DNA of 64,000 bases from positions 744,001-808,000 of the forward strand of contig NZ_RJKL01000001.1 in the NCBI RefSeq assembly GCF_003751945.1. The letters are read 5' to 3'. The stretch's first letter is position 1. Each line of letters opens with the position of its first letter. Under the pieces are notes generated by a model, which ran no database searches, was not told the DNA's origin, and worked only from the letters and a program-made list of their open reading frames with translations. Origin of the DNA: Couchioplanes caeruleus. GTDB lineage: Bacteria; Actinomycetota; Actinomycetes; Mycobacteriales; Micromonosporaceae. Below, piece after piece: positions 55,496 to 63,459 of this stretch. A program made the translations under genes and the position numbers.

Positions 55496-57130
55496 ATGCC
55501 GGTGGAGGAATATGACGTCGTCGTGGTCGGCTGCGGCGCGGCGGGAATGACAGCGGCGCTCACCGCGGCGCGTCGCGGGCTGAGCGTCGTCGTGGTGGAG
55601 AAGGCCGGCGTGTTCGGCGGCTCCGCCGCCCGCTCCGGCGGCGCCCTCTGGCTGCCCGGCAACGCGGTGCTGCGGCAGGCGGGGATCGTGGACGACGCCG
55701 AGGCCACCCGTAAGTACCTGGCCCATGTCGCCGGACCCGAGGTGCCTTCGCCGCGCCGGGAGGCGTTCCTGGCGCACGGCCCGGCCATGCTCGATCTCGT
55801 CCGGGAGCACACCCCGCTCGCGTTCGCCTGGGTCCCCGGCTACCCCGACTACTATCCCGAGGCACCGGGCGGGCTGCCCGGCGGCCGGACCATCGAGCCG
55901 CGGCCGCTGGACGCCCGCATGCTCGGGTCCGACGTGGAGAGGCTCGCCCCGCCGTACCGGGCCGCGCCGGCCGGCATCACCGTGACCGCGGCCGACTACC
56001 GCTGGCTGTCGCTCGGCACCCACCACCCGCGGGCGATCCTGACGGCGGCGCGGCTCGCCGCCGGCGGCCTGAGCAACCGGCTGCGGCACCGGCGCCGGCT
56101 CACCATGGGACAGGCGCTCGCCGCCGGGTTGCGAGCCGGTCTGCGCGCGGCCGGGGTGCCCGTCCGGCTCGGCACGCCCCTGACGGACCTGATCGTCGAG
56201 GGGGACAGGGTGGCCGGGATCCATGCCGGACCCGCCGGATTCCCGGTGCGGCTGCGCGCCCGTCGGGGCGTGCTGATAGCCAGCGGCGGATTCGAGCAGA
56301 ACGAGGAGATGCGCCGGCGGCACCAGCCGGTCGGCGCCGGCTGGACGACCGGCGCGCCGGGCAACACCGGCGACGGCATCGAGGCGGGCCGGCGCCTCGG
56401 CGCCGCGCTCGAGCTGATGGACGAGGCGTGGTGGGGGCCGTCTCTGCCGCTGACCGGCGGTCCGTACTTCTGCCTCGCCGAGCGCAACCTGCCGTGCAGT
56501 CTGCTGGTGGACTCCGCGGGCCGCCGGTTCGTCAACGAGTCGGCGCCGTACGTGGACGCCGTGCACGCCATGCTCGCCGCGCCGGGACGCGTGCCCGCCT
56601 GGCTGGTCGCCGATCAGAGGTACCGGGACCGCTACCTGTTCGCCGGGCACGGCCCACGAACGTCGCTGCCCCGGCGCTGGTTCGCCGCCGGGGTGGCGCA
56701 CCGCGCGGACACCCTGGAGGAGCTGGCCACGCGGATCGGTGTCGAGCCCGGCGCGCTGGGCACCACCGTGCACCGGTTCAACGAGTTCGCCGCCCGCGGC
56801 CGCGACGACGACTTCGGGCGCGGCGACTCCGCCTACGACCGCTACTACGGCGACCCGCGCAACCGGCCGAACCCGTGCCTCGGGCCGGTCCGCAGGCCGC
56901 CCTTCTACGCGTTCCGGATCGTGCCCGGCGACCTGGGTACCAAGGGCGGGCTGCGCACCGACGAACGGGCCCGGGTCCTGCGCGAGGACGGGACGCCCGT
57001 CCCCGGCCTGTACGCGGCGGGCAACGCGAGCGCCTCGGTGATGGGCCGCAGCTACGCCGGAGCCGGCGCGACGCTGGGACCCGCGATGACCTTCGGCTAC
57101 CTGGCCGCCCTCGACCTCGCCCGGGCTTAG
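55496..57130 (+). CDS. kstD: 3-ketosteroid Delta1-dehydrogenase KstD
   Basis: A 544-residue flavoprotein closely following KstD (Rv3537): VVVVGCGAAGMTAAL, the FGGSAARSGGALWLPGN region, WVPGYPDYYPEAPGG, GRTIEPRPLDAR, DEAWWGPSLPL, ESAYDRYYG-like DSAYDRYYGD, PGDLGTKGGLRTD and SYAGAGATLGPAMTFGY with the catalytic Tyr/Gly. It introduces the 1,2-double bond into ring A. ATG 55496 gives the family N-terminus (MPVEEYDVVVVG). No Shine-Dalgarno is visible, so it may be translated from a leaderless transcript. Confidence 0.92.
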   Translation: MPVEEYDVVVVGCGAAGMTAALTAARRGLSVVVVEKAGVFGGSAARSGGALWLPGNAVLRQAGIVDDAEATRKYLAHVAGPEVPSPRREAFLAHGPAMLDLVREHTPLAFAWVPGYPDYYPEAPGGLPGGRTIEPRPLDARMLGSDVERLAPPYRAAPAGITVTAADYRWLSLGTHHPRAILTAARLAAGGLSNRLRHRRRLTMGQALAAGLRAGLRAAGVPVRLGTPLTDLIVEGDRVAGIHAGPAGFPVRLRARRGVLIASGGFEQNEEMRRRHQPVGAGWTTGAPGNTGDGIEAGRRLGAALELMDEAWWGPSLPLTGGPYFCLAERNLPCSLLVDSAGRRFVNESAPYVDAVHAMLAAPGRVPAWLVADQRYRDRYLFAGHGPRTSLPRRWFAAGVAHRADTLEELATRIGVEPGALGTTVHRFNEFAARGRDDDFGRGDSAYDRYYGDPRNRPNPCLGPVRRPPFYAFRIVPGDLGTKGGLRTDERARVLREDGTPVPGLYAAGNASASVMGRSYAGAGATLGPAMTFGYLAALDLARA

Positions 57131-57323
57131 GCGCCCCACGCGTCGTCGCACCGCCGGCGAGGGACCACCGGACGGCCGCCGCCTCCACCGTCCGGCGACG
57201 CCCGGGTGCCGAACGGCCCGTCCGGTCCGGCCGTGATCGCCGGGTGGCTCGCGACGGACGGTCACTCGGTCCCGCAGCGCGGTTGAACTGCGGATATGTG
57301 CGTTCGAAGGAGTCGTGCGCCGC
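57131..57323. other. Intergenic region after kstD
   Basis: This roughly 190-base stretch has no recognisable gene; short inverted repeats such as GGACGGCCGCC-like sequences may contribute to termination, but no T-run follows. It precedes the promoter of the next unit. Confidence 0.4.
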
Positions 57324-57354
57324 TTGACAGCCAAGGCGTGACGATCGCCATACT
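57324..57354 (+). promoter_or_regulatory. Housekeeping-type promoter of the M50/micro-peptide unit
   Basis: TTGACA (57324-57329) and CATACT (57349-57354) with 19-base spacing resemble -35 and -10 elements of a vegetative sigma factor. Transcription would begin near 57360, giving a leader of about 70 bases before the GTG at 57431. There is no KstR or KstR2 site here. Confidence 0.5.
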
Positions 57355-57430
57355 CGCCGACGCAACGTACGCATCCGATTGCCCGGAGGCTCACCGCGGC
57401 GATCGGATCAGTTTGTCGACGGGAGACGCC

Positions 57431-58591
57431 GTGCAGTTCGCTCCGGAGGTCGCATGGCGGGTCAGTAGGCGTGGCCTGGTCATCGCCGGCACCGACGGAG
57501 AAGCGGCCCTGCTGGAACACCCGCGTGCGGCCGAGCTGCCCGGACTCCTCGCCGCCGACCCGAGCCCCGCGGAGCTGGCGGAACGGCTCGGCGACCCGGA
57601 CGGCACCCGGCTGGTAGCCGAGATGACCGAGATCGGCATTCTGCGCGACCCGACGGTCGAGGCGCCGCCGGCCGCACCGCCCCGGCGCGTGACGGTGACC
57701 CGCTCCGGCGTCGAGGTCACCGGCATCGACCGGCCGGCGCAGTGGTTCGCCCGACGCGTCGTACCCTCGCTGCTGAGCTGGCCCGGCCGTCTCCTGATCG
57801 GCGCGGTCGTCGTCGCCGGGACCTGGTCGCTGCTGACCGGCCGGCCCGACGGGCCGGCCGTGTCGGCGCGGCCGTGGGTGGACGCCCTGCTCGGCTTCGC
57901 GATCGGACTCGGGTGCTCGGCGCTGCACGAGTTCGCGCACGCCGTCGCCCTCGCCCATTACGGCCGCCGGTCCCGCCGTGCGGGCTTCGGCTTCTACTGG
58001 GGAGCCATCTCCTTCTACGTGGACTCCACCGAGGCGATGACGCTGCCCCGGCGGGCCAGGGTCACCCAGGCCCTGGTCGGCCTGGCCGTCGACGTGGTCA
58101 CCGTCTGCCTGCTCGCGATGATCGCCCAGGTGTCCACGTCGGTACTGCTGACCGCGGTGGCCTGGCGGCTGGCCGTGCTCGGACTTCTCGAGGTGGTCGT
58201 CAACCTGGTCCCGATCCTGCAGGTGGACGGCCACTGGGCGCTCGCCGACCTGCTCGACGAGCCCGACCTGGCCTCCCGCGCCCGCCGCGCCCTCGGCGAC
58301 GTCGTGCGGCGGCGCCGGAATCCGCAGACACCGCGCTGGTTGCCCTGGTACGGCGCGTTCAGCCTGGCCTGCGGCATCGGGCTGCTCGCCGCCTCCGCGT
58401 GGGTGTTCTGGTGGGCCGCGTCCGACCTGGTCATCGCACTGTTCACCGGCAACGTCGCCGAGATCGCCGTGGGCATCCTGCTCGTCGCCCCGGTCGTGGC
58501 CGGCATGCTCTTCAGCACGCTCGGCCTGCTGCTCGAGGTCGCGCTGTCGCAGGACGTCGCCGCCACCGATTCCGACACCGGAGGGAGGTGA
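57431..58591 (+). CDS. Membrane M50 (site-2-protease-type) metallopeptidase with PqqD-like N-terminus
   Basis: A 386-residue integral membrane protein. The first 75 residues form a small helical/winged domain like PqqD-type recognition modules (VAWRVSRRGLVIAG, EHPRAAELPGLL, LVAEMTEIGIL). Membrane segments follow, including LLSWPGRLLIGAVVVAGTW and a helix with the zinc motif HEFAH (H166, E167, H170). NLVPILQVDGHW supplies the third ligand D266. This layout is seen in peptide-maturation proteases of RiPP-like systems (family knowledge). GTG chosen with GGGAGA upstream. The stop overlaps the Shine-Dalgarno of a 15-codon reading frame. Confidence 0.75.
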   Translation: MQFAPEVAWRVSRRGLVIAGTDGEAALLEHPRAAELPGLLAADPSPAELAERLGDPDGTRLVAEMTEIGILRDPTVEAPPAAPPRRVTVTRSGVEVTGIDRPAQWFARRVVPSLLSWPGRLLIGAVVVAGTWSLLTGRPDGPAVSARPWVDALLGFAIGLGCSALHEFAHAVALAHYGRRSRRAGFGFYWGAISFYVDSTEAMTLPRRARVTQALVGLAVDVVTVCLLAMIAQVSTSVLLTAVAWRLAVLGLLEVVVNLVPILQVDGHWALADLLDEPDLASRARRALGDVVRRRRNPQTPRWLPWYGAFSLACGIGLLAASAWVFWWAASDLVIALFTGNVAEIAVGILLVAPVVAGMLFSTLGLLLEVALSQDVAATDSDTGGR

Positions 58592-58596
58592 TCACC

Positions 58597-58644
58597 ATGC
58601 TCCGAGTCGTTCGCCGGCTGGCGCGTCGCTTCAAGTTCCGCTGA
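58597..58644 (+). CDS. Micro-ORF 1: 15-residue Arg-rich peptide
   Basis: ATG to TGA encodes MLRVVRRLARRFKFR. It is preceded by a perfect Shine-Dalgarno (GGAGGGAGGTGA, 5 bases from the ATG) that contains the protease gene's stop codon. Seven of 15 residues are basic; plotted as a helix it is amphipathic. The second micro-ORF downstream encodes a clear paralogue. Probably the small product handled by the adjacent protease. Confidence 0.7.
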   Translation: MLRVVRRLARRFKFR

Positions 58645-58704
58645 TCCGCAAAGCGTCCGGGTCCGGATGCATCCGCCGTCTAGCCGCCACGGAGGTGAAA
58701 ACCG

Positions 58705-58758
58705 ATGCTCCGTCGTCTCGTCCGCCGCCTCACGCGCGGCGTCCGCGTGCGCTTCTGA
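58705..58758 (+). CDS. Micro-ORF 2: 17-residue Arg-rich peptide
   Basis: ATG to TGA encodes MLRRLVRRLTRGVRVRF, preceded by GGAGGTGA 6 bases from the ATG. It shares MLR, hydrophobic-hydrophobic-Arg-Arg-Leu-x-Arg and a basic/aromatic end with micro-ORF 1 60 bases upstream. Eight of 17 residues are Arg. A strong hairpin follows 12 bases after the stop. Confidence 0.7.
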   Translation: MLRRLVRRLTRGVRVRF

Positions 58759-58770
58759 TCCGCGCAGGAC

Positions 58771-58803
58771 GACGAAGCCCGGGCAGCTTGCCCGGGCTTC
58801 GTC
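58771..58803 (+). terminator. Strong hairpin after the micro-ORFs
   Basis: GACGAAGCCCGGGCA (58771-58785) pairs perfectly over 15 bp with TGCCCGGGCTTCGTC (58789-58803) around a 3-base loop. No T-run follows, as common in high-GC actinomycetes. It closes the three-gene unit. Confidence 0.8.
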
Positions 58804-58882
58804 ATGCCCGCTGCCGGTGCCTGGTGCCGGGAGGTGAGTCAGTCGGCGGCGGGTAGAGTCCCGGCATGATCGAGGGTGTCCC

Positions 58883-59404
58883 GTGCCGCTGACGAATCCC
58901 TGGCTGTCGGAGCCTTCGCCCGAAAGGCGGCTGGATCGGGAGCGGCTGGAGGAGCGGATCCTCAACCTGCTGTCATCGCAGAACATGTGCGTGCTCGCCA
59001 CCGCGGGGCCGGCAGGGCCGCTGGCCACCCCGGTGCGGTACTACCCGCTCGACTTCGCGGTGATGTTCACCGCCGCGCCGCGCTCGCCGAAGATGCGCAA
59101 CATCGCCGCCGATCCGCGCGTGTCGGTCGGCATCTTCGCCCCGCTCGTGGGACTGGCGAGCAGCCGCGGCGCTCAGTTGTTCGGCACCGCTCGGGTACTG
59201 CCTGCCGGACATCCGGACCGCGCCCACTATTGGCCGGCTTTCCGGTGGGAGAACGAGCATGCCGAACGTGGCCGTCCCCTGTCCGAACCGCCCGCTGACA
59301 CCCTCGTGGTGATCGAGGCGGAACGCATCGTCTACACCGAGCACTGGCTCCGGCGTGAGAACTTCGCGGCGCGCCAGTTCTGGCGGCGCAGCCGGTCGGC
59401 ATAG
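58883..59404 (+). CDS. Pyridoxamine-phosphate-oxidase-fold protein
   Basis: A 173-residue split-barrel protein: MCVLATAGPAGPLATPVRYYPLDFAVMF, PKMRNIAADPRVSVGIFAPL, GAQLFGTARVL and a C-terminal TEHWLRRENFAARQFWRR. Flavin or F420-binding family; substrate unknown. GTG start. It is separated from the steroid genes by hairpins on both sides and is probably a single-gene unit. Confidence 0.8.
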   Translation: MPLTNPWLSEPSPERRLDRERLEERILNLLSSQNMCVLATAGPAGPLATPVRYYPLDFAVMFTAAPRSPKMRNIAADPRVSVGIFAPLVGLASSRGAQLFGTARVLPAGHPDRAHYWPAFRWENEHAERGRPLSEPPADTLVVIEAERIVYTEHWLRRENFAARQFWRRSRSA

Positions 59405-59422
59405 CGGCCGGTCCGTGAACGG

Positions 59423-59456
59423 CACCGAGCCGGCCCCTGGCGGGTCCGGCTCGGTG
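59423..59456. terminator. Terminator hairpin between convergent units
   Basis: An 11-bp stem (CACCGAGCCGG/CCGGCTCGGTG) with a 12-base loop lies 19 bases after the PNPOx-like gene stop and just past the end of the minus-strand remnant. It can act in both directions. Confidence 0.65.
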
Positions 59457-59476
59457 GTGTGTTCTGTGGATGTGGC

Positions 59477-59878
59477 TCAGTTCATCAGGCGGGCCCCGTA
59501 GGCCAGCTCGTCGATCTTCTTGGCGGTGAGGCCGGGCTTCTTGTCCTTGGTCTCCTTCTGGGTCTTGCTGATGTACTGGTCGTACTGGCCGTGCAGGAGT
59601 TTGTTGGTGAGGTCGTGCTCGAGGCCGATGCTGGCCCTTGTTCTCGGAGAGGTAGCGCAGGCCCATTCCGGGGCGTCCCAGGTGATCGTGCCGGTGGAGC
59701 CCGTCAGCCCGGCGCGGCCCGCGACGGCGGCCATGATCCCGGACGGGGCCAGGGTGCGGGCGGTGACGAGGTCGCTGTACTCGCTGGACGCGCCGGCGCC
59801 CTCGGCGGCCACCCGGACCTTGGACGACACGCACGGGTCGCCGCTGGTGGTGATGGTGTAGCTGGTGGTGCCGACGCC
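59477..59878 (-). pseudogene. Truncated fibronectin-III-like exported protein gene, frameshifted
   Basis: Immediately after the ltp2 stop the minus strand reads GVGTTSYTITTSGDPC, then SSKVRVAAEGAGASSEYSDL, the last strands of a fibronectin type III domain. After ITWDAPE the natural sequence seems to jump frame (MGLRYLSENKG in another frame) and return at IGLEHDLTNKLLHGQYDQYI, ending ELAYGARLMN and a stop. No start codon or 5' half exists. A decayed fragment of a large surface or secreted protein gene. Confidence 0.55.
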
Positions 59879-61039
59879 TCAGCCGCCCGCGAGGATCAGG
59901 CCGCTGGTGGGCACCCCCGTACCGGCCGTGACCAGCACCGGACCGTCGCCCGGCACCTGGTTGACCGCGGTGCCGCGTACCTGGCGGACCGCCTCGGCGA
60001 TGCCGTTCATGCCGTGGATGTACGCCTCGCCGAGCTGCCCGCCGTGCGGGTTGACCGGCAGCCGCCCGCCCAGCTCGATGCCGCCGTCGGCGACCAGATG
60101 CCGGGCCTCGCCACGGCCGCAGAACCCCAGCTCCTCCAACTGCATGAGCACGTACGGGGTGAAGTGGTCGTAGAGCACCGCGGCGCGCACGTCCGGCGGC
60201 GCGTACCCGGACTGGCGCCAGAGCTGGCGGGCGACCACGCCCATCTCGGGCAGGGCGGCGACCTCGTCGCGGTAGTAGCTCGTCATCACGTACTGGTCGG
60301 GTCCGCTGCCCTGGGCCGCCGCGCACACGACCGCGGGCGGTTGCCGCAGGTCGCGGGCGCGCTCCGCGGAGGTGACGACCAGTGCGACCGCGCCGTCGCT
60401 CTCCTGGCAGCAGTCGAGCAGCCGCAGCGGGTCGGCGATCCAGCGCGACGCCCGGTGGTCGTCCAGCGTGATCGGGCGGCCGTGGAACCAGGCGTGCGGA
60501 TTGGTGGCGGCGTGCCGGCGGGCCGCCACCGCGACCCGGCCGAAGTCGTCCGTGGTGGCGCCGTAGTCGTGCAGGTAACGCCGGGCGACCATGGCGACCA
60601 TCGCCGCCGGGGTGGCCAGGCCCATCGGGTAGTGCCAGCCCGCGTCGACGTCCGCGGAGGCGGCACCGGTCTGCGCCTGGGCCCGCCCGAACCGGCGGCC
60701 CGAGCGTTCGTTGAGCGCCCGGTAGCAGACCACCACGTCGGCCAGCCCGGCCGCCACGGCGAGCACCGCCTGCTGGACGACCGCGCACGCCGCTCCCCCG
60801 CCGTACGCGATCCGGCCGAGGAAGCTCAGCTCGCCGACGCCCAGTTCGCGCGCGACGGCGACCTCGGCGTTGCCGTCCATGGTGAAGGTGACCATGCCCT
60901 GTACCTCGCCGGGCGCCAGGCCGGCGTCGTCGAGGGCCGCGCGGACCGCCTCGACGGCCAGCCGCAGCTCGCTGCGGCCGGAGTCCTTGGAGAACTCGGT
61001 GGCGCCGATCCCGGCGATGGCGGCGGTCCGGGCGATCAC
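59879..61039 (-). CDS. ltp2: Thiolase-like steroid side-chain aldolase Ltp2
   Basis: A 386-residue thiolase-fold protein matching Ltp2 (Rv3540c): IAGIGATEFSKDSGRSELRLA, MVTFTMDGNAEVAVARELG, RIAYGGGAACAVVQQAVLAV, the CCQESDGAVALVVTSAERA region, YDHFTPYVLMQLEELGFCG and NPHGGQLGEAYIHGMNG. Ltp2 needs a DUF35 partner and carries out the retro-aldol cleavage of the 17-hydroxylated propionyl-CoA chain, releasing androstenedione-type ketone and propionyl-CoA. GTG start overlaps the chsH2-chsH1 stop by 4 bases. Confidence 0.92.
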   Translation of the reverse strand: MIARTAAIAGIGATEFSKDSGRSELRLAVEAVRAALDDAGLAPGEVQGMVTFTMDGNAEVAVARELGVGELSFLGRIAYGGGAACAVVQQAVLAVAAGLADVVVCYRALNERSGRRFGRAQAQTGAASADVDAGWHYPMGLATPAAMVAMVARRYLHDYGATTDDFGRVAVAARRHAATNPHAWFHGRPITLDDHRASRWIADPLRLLDCCQESDGAVALVVTSAERARDLRQPPAVVCAAAQGSGPDQYVMTSYYRDEVAALPEMGVVARQLWRQSGYAPPDVRAAVLYDHFTPYVLMQLEELGFCGRGEARHLVADGGIELGGRLPVNPHGGQLGEAYIHGMNGIAEAVRQVRGTAVNQVPGDGPVLVTAGTGVPTSGLILAGG

Positions 61040-62301
61040 GACGCCACCCGCACCGTCGCCGCGACGTGCTCGCCCACCGCCGTACGGCCGCTCACCGTGA
61101 CCACCCGCTCGCCGTCGCGGGCCTCGCGGGCCTGCCCGGTGAAGGTGAGGGTGTCGTAGGCGTGGCACGGCGCGCCGAGGCGGATCGCCATGCCGCGCAG
61201 GGTGACGTCCGGTCCGGCCCAGTCGGTGACGTAGCGCTGCACCAGCCCGGCGGTGGTCAGGATGTTGAGGAAGATGTCCCTGCCGCCGCGCCGCACCGCC
61301 GCGTCCCGGTCGTGGTGGACGTCCTGGAAGTCGCGGGTGGCCAGGGCCGTGCTGATCACGACGGTGGGGGTCACCGCCAGTTCCCAGGGCGGCAGCGGGG
61401 TCCCCGCCGGGGCGTCGAGGCGCCACGCCGGCAACGTCACCTCGTCGTCGAGGCGGACGAACTTTACCCGTACCGGGGCGCCGATGCGGACCTGGTCCGG
61501 GTCCGCGCCGCGCAGCTCGCCCACAATCCGTACGCCTTCCTCGAGGTCGACCAGCGCGACCACCACGGGCAACCGCCGGCCCGGCAGCGGGGGGTGGCGG
61601 TGCACCACGTAACTGTGGATGCGGCCGGCGCCGGACGCGACCGCGTACTCGGGCTTGGTGGCGCCGCAGCGCGGGCAGGCGGGCCCGGGCGGATGGCGCA
61701 GGGCGCCGCACTCGCCGCAGCGCTGCACCCGAAGCTCGCCCGCGGCGGTGCCGGCCCAGAAGAACGCGGTGTCCGGGCTGATCACCGGCCGCAGGGTCCC
61801 CGGGTCGGCCGGCGGCGCGGCGGTGCCCGGCCGGAACTTCAGCACCCGGAACCGCATGCTCGCCACCGGCTCGTCGCCCGCGCTCCAGATGCTCTCGGTG
61901 GTGACGAACCAGCCCTCGCCCAGCGCGGTGCGCTTCGGGCCGCTGACGCCGGTGAGGCGGCCGCGCACGGTCAGCCGCTCGCCGTCGCGCAGATAACGCT
62001 CGTACGTCTGCTCGCAGTTGGTCGCCACGATCGAGGTGAAGCCGGCGTCGTCGAGCACCGCCGACATGACCCGCAGCGGGTCGGCCGGGTCCAGCGCGGC
62101 CGGGCGCAATCCGGGCATGGTCCACACCTGCACCATCGCGGGCGGTGCCAGGCCGTCGCGCTCGTAGACCGGGTTGGTGTCGCCCATCGCCTCCAGCCAG
62201 CCCCGGATCGCCGGCAGGTTCACCGGATCCCGGGCCTCGCGCGGTGCCGACTCCCCCGCCTCGATGATGCGGCGTGCGGCGTCGTGGATCGCCTCGTCCA
62301 T
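61036..62301 (-). CDS. chsH2-chsH1: Fused enoyl-CoA hydratase ChsH2-ChsH1 (MaoC-DUF35-MaoC)
   Basis: A single 421-residue protein combines two mycobacterial genes. Residues 1-160 are the MaoC-like half of ChsH2, about 180-310 its DUF35 part with zinc ribbon C195, C198, C209 and C212, and about 311-421 a complete ChsH1 (ISTALATRDFQDVHHDRD, YVTDWAGPDVTLRG). The hydratase residues equivalent to ChsH1 D29 and H34 are D324 and H329. It hydrates the C17 propenoyl-CoA side chain before Ltp2. ATG 62301 chosen (GGTGAGGG, 5 bases); GTG 62313 is possible. Confidence 0.9.
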   Translation of the reverse strand: MDEAIHDAARRIIEAGESAPREARDPVNLPAIRGWLEAMGDTNPVYERDGLAPPAMVQVWTMPGLRPAALDPADPLRVMSAVLDDAGFTSIVATNCEQTYERYLRDGERLTVRGRLTGVSGPKRTALGEGWFVTTESIWSAGDEPVASMRFRVLKFRPGTAAPPADPGTLRPVISPDTAFFWAGTAAGELRVQRCGECGALRHPPGPACPRCGATKPEYAVASGAGRIHSYVVHRHPPLPGRRLPVVVALVDLEEGVRIVGELRGADPDQVRIGAPVRVKFVRLDDEVTLPAWRLDAPAGTPLPPWELAVTPTVVISTALATRDFQDVHHDRDAAVRRGGRDIFLNILTTAGLVQRYVTDWAGPDVTLRGMAIRLGAPCHAYDTLTFTGQAREARDGERVVTVSGRTAVGEHVAATVRVAS

Positions 62302-62313
62302 GCGTACCCTCAC

Positions 62314-63459
62314 CTACCTCGGCACCCGGGGCAGGCCGAGGCCCGCGGACGCGATCAGTTCCCGCTGGATCTCGTTGACCCCGCCGCCGAAGGTCAGCAC
62401 GAGGTTGCGCTGGGCCTGCAGGTCCAGCCAGGACATCAACTCGGCGGTCGCGGGGTCGTCCGGGTCGCCGTGGCGGCCGACGAGCTGCTCGAGCTCGTGG
62501 CCGATCCGCAGCACCCACTCCGACGAGAAGACCTTGGTGGCGGAGGCGTCCGCCGCCGCCGGCTCGCCGCCGGCGACCTGCCAGTTGAGCAGCTCGTTGA
62601 GACGCAGGCAGGCGTACGCCCGGCCGAGCGACCGGCGCACGTCGGGCTCGTCCCGCAGGCCCGGGTGCGCACCCACCCAGGCCCGCACCCGCGTGTGGAA
62701 GGCCGCCAGCCGCCCGGCCGGGCCGAGCATCACCCGCTCGTGGTTGAGCTGGGTGGTCAGCAGGCGCCAGCCGCCGTTCTCGGGACCGACCCGCATCGAC
62801 ACCGGCACGCGGACGTCGCTGAGATAGACCGCGTTCACGTGGTGCGCCCCGTCGCAGGTGATGATCGGCGTCCAGGTGTAGCCGGGGTCGCGGGTGTCGA
62901 CGATGAGCACGGACAGGCCCTTGTGCTTCGGCGCGTCCGGGTCCGTCCGGCAGGCGAGCCACAGATAGTCGGCGTCGTGCGCGCCGGTGGTGAACGTCTT
63001 CTGGCCGTTGACGACGTACCCGTTGCCGTCGCGTACCGCCCGGGTGCGCAGCGCGGCCAGGTCGGTGCCCGCCTCCGGCTCGGTGTAGCCGATCGCGAAG
63101 TGGAGCTCGCCCGCGAGAATGCGGGGCAGGAAGAAGTCCTTCTGCTCGGGCGTTCCGTACGCGAGCAGGGTCGGCGCCACCGTCTGCAGGGTGACGGCGG
63201 GCAGCGGGACGTCCGCACGGGCCGCCTCGTTCCCGAGGATCTGCTGCTCCACCGGGCCGTGGCCGCCACCGCCGTAGCGGGTGGGGAAGCCGAGGCCGAG
63301 CCAGCCGTCGCGGCCCAGCCGGGCGACCACCTCCCGGTGGACCGGTCCGTGCCGTTCGTAGCGCAGTGCGGCGCGCTGCTCCGGCGAGAGCAGGCCTTCC
63401 AGGTACGCACGGAGCCGGTCGCGCAGCGCCCGCTGGTCCTCAGACAGGTCGATGAACAA
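62314..63459 (-). CDS. fadE29: Acyl-CoA dehydrogenase FadE29 (ChsE2 subunit)
   Basis: A 381-residue acyl-CoA dehydrogenase almost collinear with FadE29 (Rv3543c): MFIDLSEDQRALRDRLRAYL, ADVPLPAVTLQTVAPTLLAYG, AIGYTEPEAGTDLAALRTRA, and the catalytic base E241 in LNHERVML at the same residue number. It forms the ChsE1-ChsE2 heterotetramer with FadE28 and dehydrogenates the C3 side chain. A TTG start with GGGAGGG upstream is required by homology. Operon fadE28-fadE29-chsH2/H1-ltp2 as in mycobacteria. Confidence 0.92.
   Translation of the reverse strand: MFIDLSEDQRALRDRLRAYLEGLLSPEQRAALRYERHGPVHREVVARLGRDGWLGLGFPTRYGGGGHGPVEQQILGNEAARADVPLPAVTLQTVAPTLLAYGTPEQKDFFLPRILAGELHFAIGYTEPEAGTDLAALRTRAVRDGNGYVVNGQKTFTTGAHDADYLWLACRTDPDAPKHKGLSVLIVDTRDPGYTWTPIITCDGAHHVNAVYLSDVRVPVSMRVGPENGGWRLLTTQLNHERVMLGPAGRLAAFHTRVRAWVGAHPGLRDEPDVRRSLGRAYACLRLNELLNWQVAGGEPAAADASATKVFSSEWVLRIGHELEQLVGRHGDPDDPATAELMSWLDLQAQRNLVLTFGGGVNEIQRELIASAGLGLPRVPR

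Noticed and set aside
55487..58234. Open frame of 915 codons antisense to kstD and the protease gene
   Set aside because: Shadow of the real genes; the composition is non-protein-like and there is no ribosome binding site.
59879..62962. One minus-strand frame spanning ltp2 and part of the fused hydratase and fadE29
   Set aside because: The homology of the first two-thirds lies in other frames; the ltp2 GTG with its overlap is the sensible start.
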